Part shown: one piece after another, positions 19,065-20,903 of the stretch
How the letters are laid out: each line of letters opens with the position of its first letter
Numbering within the stretch: the first letter of the stretch is position 1
Assembly: GCA_015501585.1 (NCBI GenBank)
Contig: JADNRY010000946.1
Location: forward strand, 1-20,903
DNA length: 20,903 nt
Reading direction: 5' to 3'
Origin: Rhodocollybia butyracea
Taxonomy: Eukaryota; Basidiomycota; Agaricomycetes; Agaricales; Omphalotaceae
Translations under genes and position numbers: made by a program
The notes under the pieces: generated by a model
The model's input: the letters and a program-made list of their open reading frames with translations, nothing else
Told to the model about the DNA's origin: nothing
The model's database searches: none

Positions 19065-20696
19065 ATGAGATATATCAGATGCCGAGTTTCCTCTCTGATC
19101 CTCTTACTCTCCTTCATCGCTCATTTCACACATGGTGCTCCGGTTTCTTCACTTGCATCCTCGGAATTGGAAAACGATTTCGATTCCCCGTACATGGATG
19201 TTTACGACTCAGCTTACCCCTTCCCAGACTTCGATACCAGTCACGATCACAATCTCGAACCCCCTGATCCCATTTCCGACTCTGTTTGTTCTTCACAGAG
19301 CTCTTGCGGATTATCCTCCTCCGACGTTGCGGTCCGCTCCCCTGCTGAGGTCACTATTCATCGCCGGCGGATGGCAACGCAAAATAACGGGAATGCAGAA
19401 GCATTGAAAAAAGATACAAGATGCGACAAAGGAGGCGGAAAACACGGTAAAGAAGGCAAAGGCAAATTCAATAGCTGCGGCTGCGGCAAAGAAGGCAAAG
19501 AAGAAGTACAACACCAAAGAACCCGGAGGAGGACTGGCCCTAGCGGGAGACACTGTAGGGAAGGCTGGACAGGTCCTCAGCAAAATAGGAAACGCCATAC
19601 CAGGCCCTATAGGAGCAGCTTTAAAAGTCATCGGTACTTTTTTGTCGATTCTTGGCAAGATTTTTGGGGGCTTAGGAGCAAAGGCAAAGGAGTCGGCTCA
19701 TGTGAGTATTTATGCTTTTTTCATTTTGGGGTGTGAGGAATTAATTTGCTTTAGCAACGGTCTGCCATCGTTTTAAATTCCTGGAAAAAACTCCTGATGT
19801 TTTATCATGTAGCGCATCGTTCACACAGAGAGTGGTGAACAAGACTGCTAAGAGTAAGCAAGGCCTCCTTATATTCTTATATACTTTTCTAATTCCGATC
19901 TCGATTAGAACACCCGGGCTGGATGATTGTTGCTGTATACGAAAAGTTGCACGTTCAAACCTACTTTCCAGGGAAGAAAGACCATAATTGGTCGGTCAAA
20001 GAAGTCAAAACGCACACTGTGTGTCTTTTTTATTACGTTTGTCCGAGCAACGTCTAATTCTTGTTTATCCTTAGGGACTAGGGATTTTCCCTATATACTC
20101 TATGCTGGTGTGTATCAGAAAGCGACTAAAGACAGCTTCTAAACTCCCATATTGTATTAGTCGAAGCTGGTCTTTTGTACCTCGACGGCGACCGCGGATA
20201 CGAGAATGTGAGTTCCACGTCCGAAATTCATTCCGCCAATATCTCATCAGGCCGAACAGTGGGCCTGGCAAGTTCCTGTTCAGAGGTTCCACGCTATTCC
20301 TAAGGACGCAACTGACGTTGAAAGAAGGATACTAGTGGTGTAAGTGCCGATTACGAATCATTTCGATTTCTACTGACTTTTTATCACCGCAGAGACGGAA
20401 CCTATCCTCCAAATGTACCACCAGTTCCGGGACGATGTTTTCTACATATCGATGTGTTCGAGATGGGAAAAAAGCCACGCAAGATCGTCGCCGGGCTTCT
20501 GGACAACGCCAGAAACACCATTGGATATGGCTCGGGTTCATTACCGTTTACACTTTCGAACAGCCGGCTTAAAGCCGTTATCAAAGTCGCGGAACCTGAG
20601 AAGGGTAAGAAAGGTAAGAAAGGCAAACGTAAAGAAGGTCACCATGTGGATGTCACGGTGGGAGGGAAATCTATCGATTGTGATGTAGGGGAATAG
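19065..20696 (+). CDS. Unrecognised secreted protein, multi-exon, one frame break
   Basis: Exons 19065-19701, 19755-19759 (a 5-nt micro-exon), 19813-19853, 19909-20022, 20075-20107, 20161-20207, 20251-20339 and 20393-20696 join in frame to the TAG at 20694. A signal peptide (about 1-24, core LILLLSFIAHFTHG) leads an acidic, serine-rich region, a lysine/alanine-rich helix, then a glycine-rich hydrophobic stretch (about residues 153-203, containing IPGPIGAALKVIG). The rest is mixed, with a GKKGKKGKRK run near the end. The first exon is broken: at the A6 run 19407-19412 the frame must change by one base to continue from EALKK into IQDATKEAENT. Either one extra A is present (about 422 residues) or a 64-nt intron with an unusual purine-rich acceptor spans 19350-19413 (401 residues). 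No family is recognised. The hydrophobic amphipathic segment suggests membrane contact, but that is only inference. Confidence 0.65.
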
Positions 20697-20903
20697 ATCA
20701 CGGCCAAACGCAGATAGACTGCTATTTTAAGTGTTCTGAATTTTTTAAAATAATATCGTATCTCTATCATCTACCCTTTCTCCCCACCACAACCCATATT
20801 TGACATCTCTGAACCCACCCAACCTTGACAAGCGCCGCCTCTTAGAGCAGCAGCGTCCTCAATTCGGTCCGTTCGGATGGTCCTCCGTCCGTGCAGTGTC
20901 CTC

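Noticed and set aside
1..20903. CRISPR array, bacterial operon or phage-like system
   Set aside because: No regularly spaced repeats, no ribosome-binding-site-spaced operons; introns in nearly every gene show a eukaryotic nuclear genome.

Overview
The window looks like nuclear DNA of a filamentous basidiomycete, probably an Agaricomycete. The evidence is dense short introns (about 37-124 nt, mostly 50-65), genes on both strands without operons, a multi-exon seven-helix membrane protein of a type common in mushrooms, a small cysteine-poor secreted protein, fungal 2-oxoglutarate/Fe(II) dioxygenases, a monocarboxylate-porter-like MFS gene and a Ty1/copia-type LTR element. The species cannot be named from the sequence alone. 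All exon structures were assembled by hand from GT-AG (or GC-AG) sites, frame continuity and remembered family patterns.

Layout. Bases 1-2870 are transposon-rich: a 438-bp imperfect-palindrome MITE flanked by TA (478-915), a fold-back element with 82-bp perfect inverted arms (1007-1320) and decayed coding-like sequence on the minus strand up to about 2250. At 2878-4453 is an intact eight-exon membrane protein gene. Three tandem paralogous dioxygenase genes follow on the plus strand (4705-6018, 6576-7879, 10199-11503), all with six exons and the same intron positions. Between copies 2 and 3 lies about 1.9 kb of decayed sequence, ending in a relic of the membrane-protein gene's tail just upstream of copy 3. 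So at least one duplication carried the junction between the receptor-like gene and the dioxygenase. At 12119-14135 on the minus strand is an eleven-exon MFS transporter whose last helix is put out of frame by an apparent one-base loss.

At 15173-15776 is a four-exon small secreted protein. At 15965-17583 is a complete but gag-only copia-type LTR element in minus orientation. It has two 166-bp LTRs with no difference seen, a 5-bp target duplication (ACTAG), a primer binding site matching the anticodon arm of initiator tRNA-Met, and a polypurine tract. A probable tRNA-Arg(UCU) gene with a tiny intron lies at 17777-17854 on the minus strand. The window ends with a multi-exon gene (19065-20696) for an unrecognised secreted protein that has a lysine/alanine-rich helix and a glycine-rich hydrophobic segment. 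Its model needs a 5-nt micro-exon and contains one unresolved frame break.

How the genes might work together: a membrane sensor-like protein, three oxidative tailoring enzymes and a small-molecule transporter side by side resemble part of a fungal specialised-metabolism or detoxification neighbourhood, but no backbone synthase is present, so this is only a suggestion. The most notable items are the dioxygenase array with its duplication history and diverging C-termini, the gag-only retroelement, the two GC-AG introns, the broken MFS C-terminus and the unknown secreted protein at the right end.
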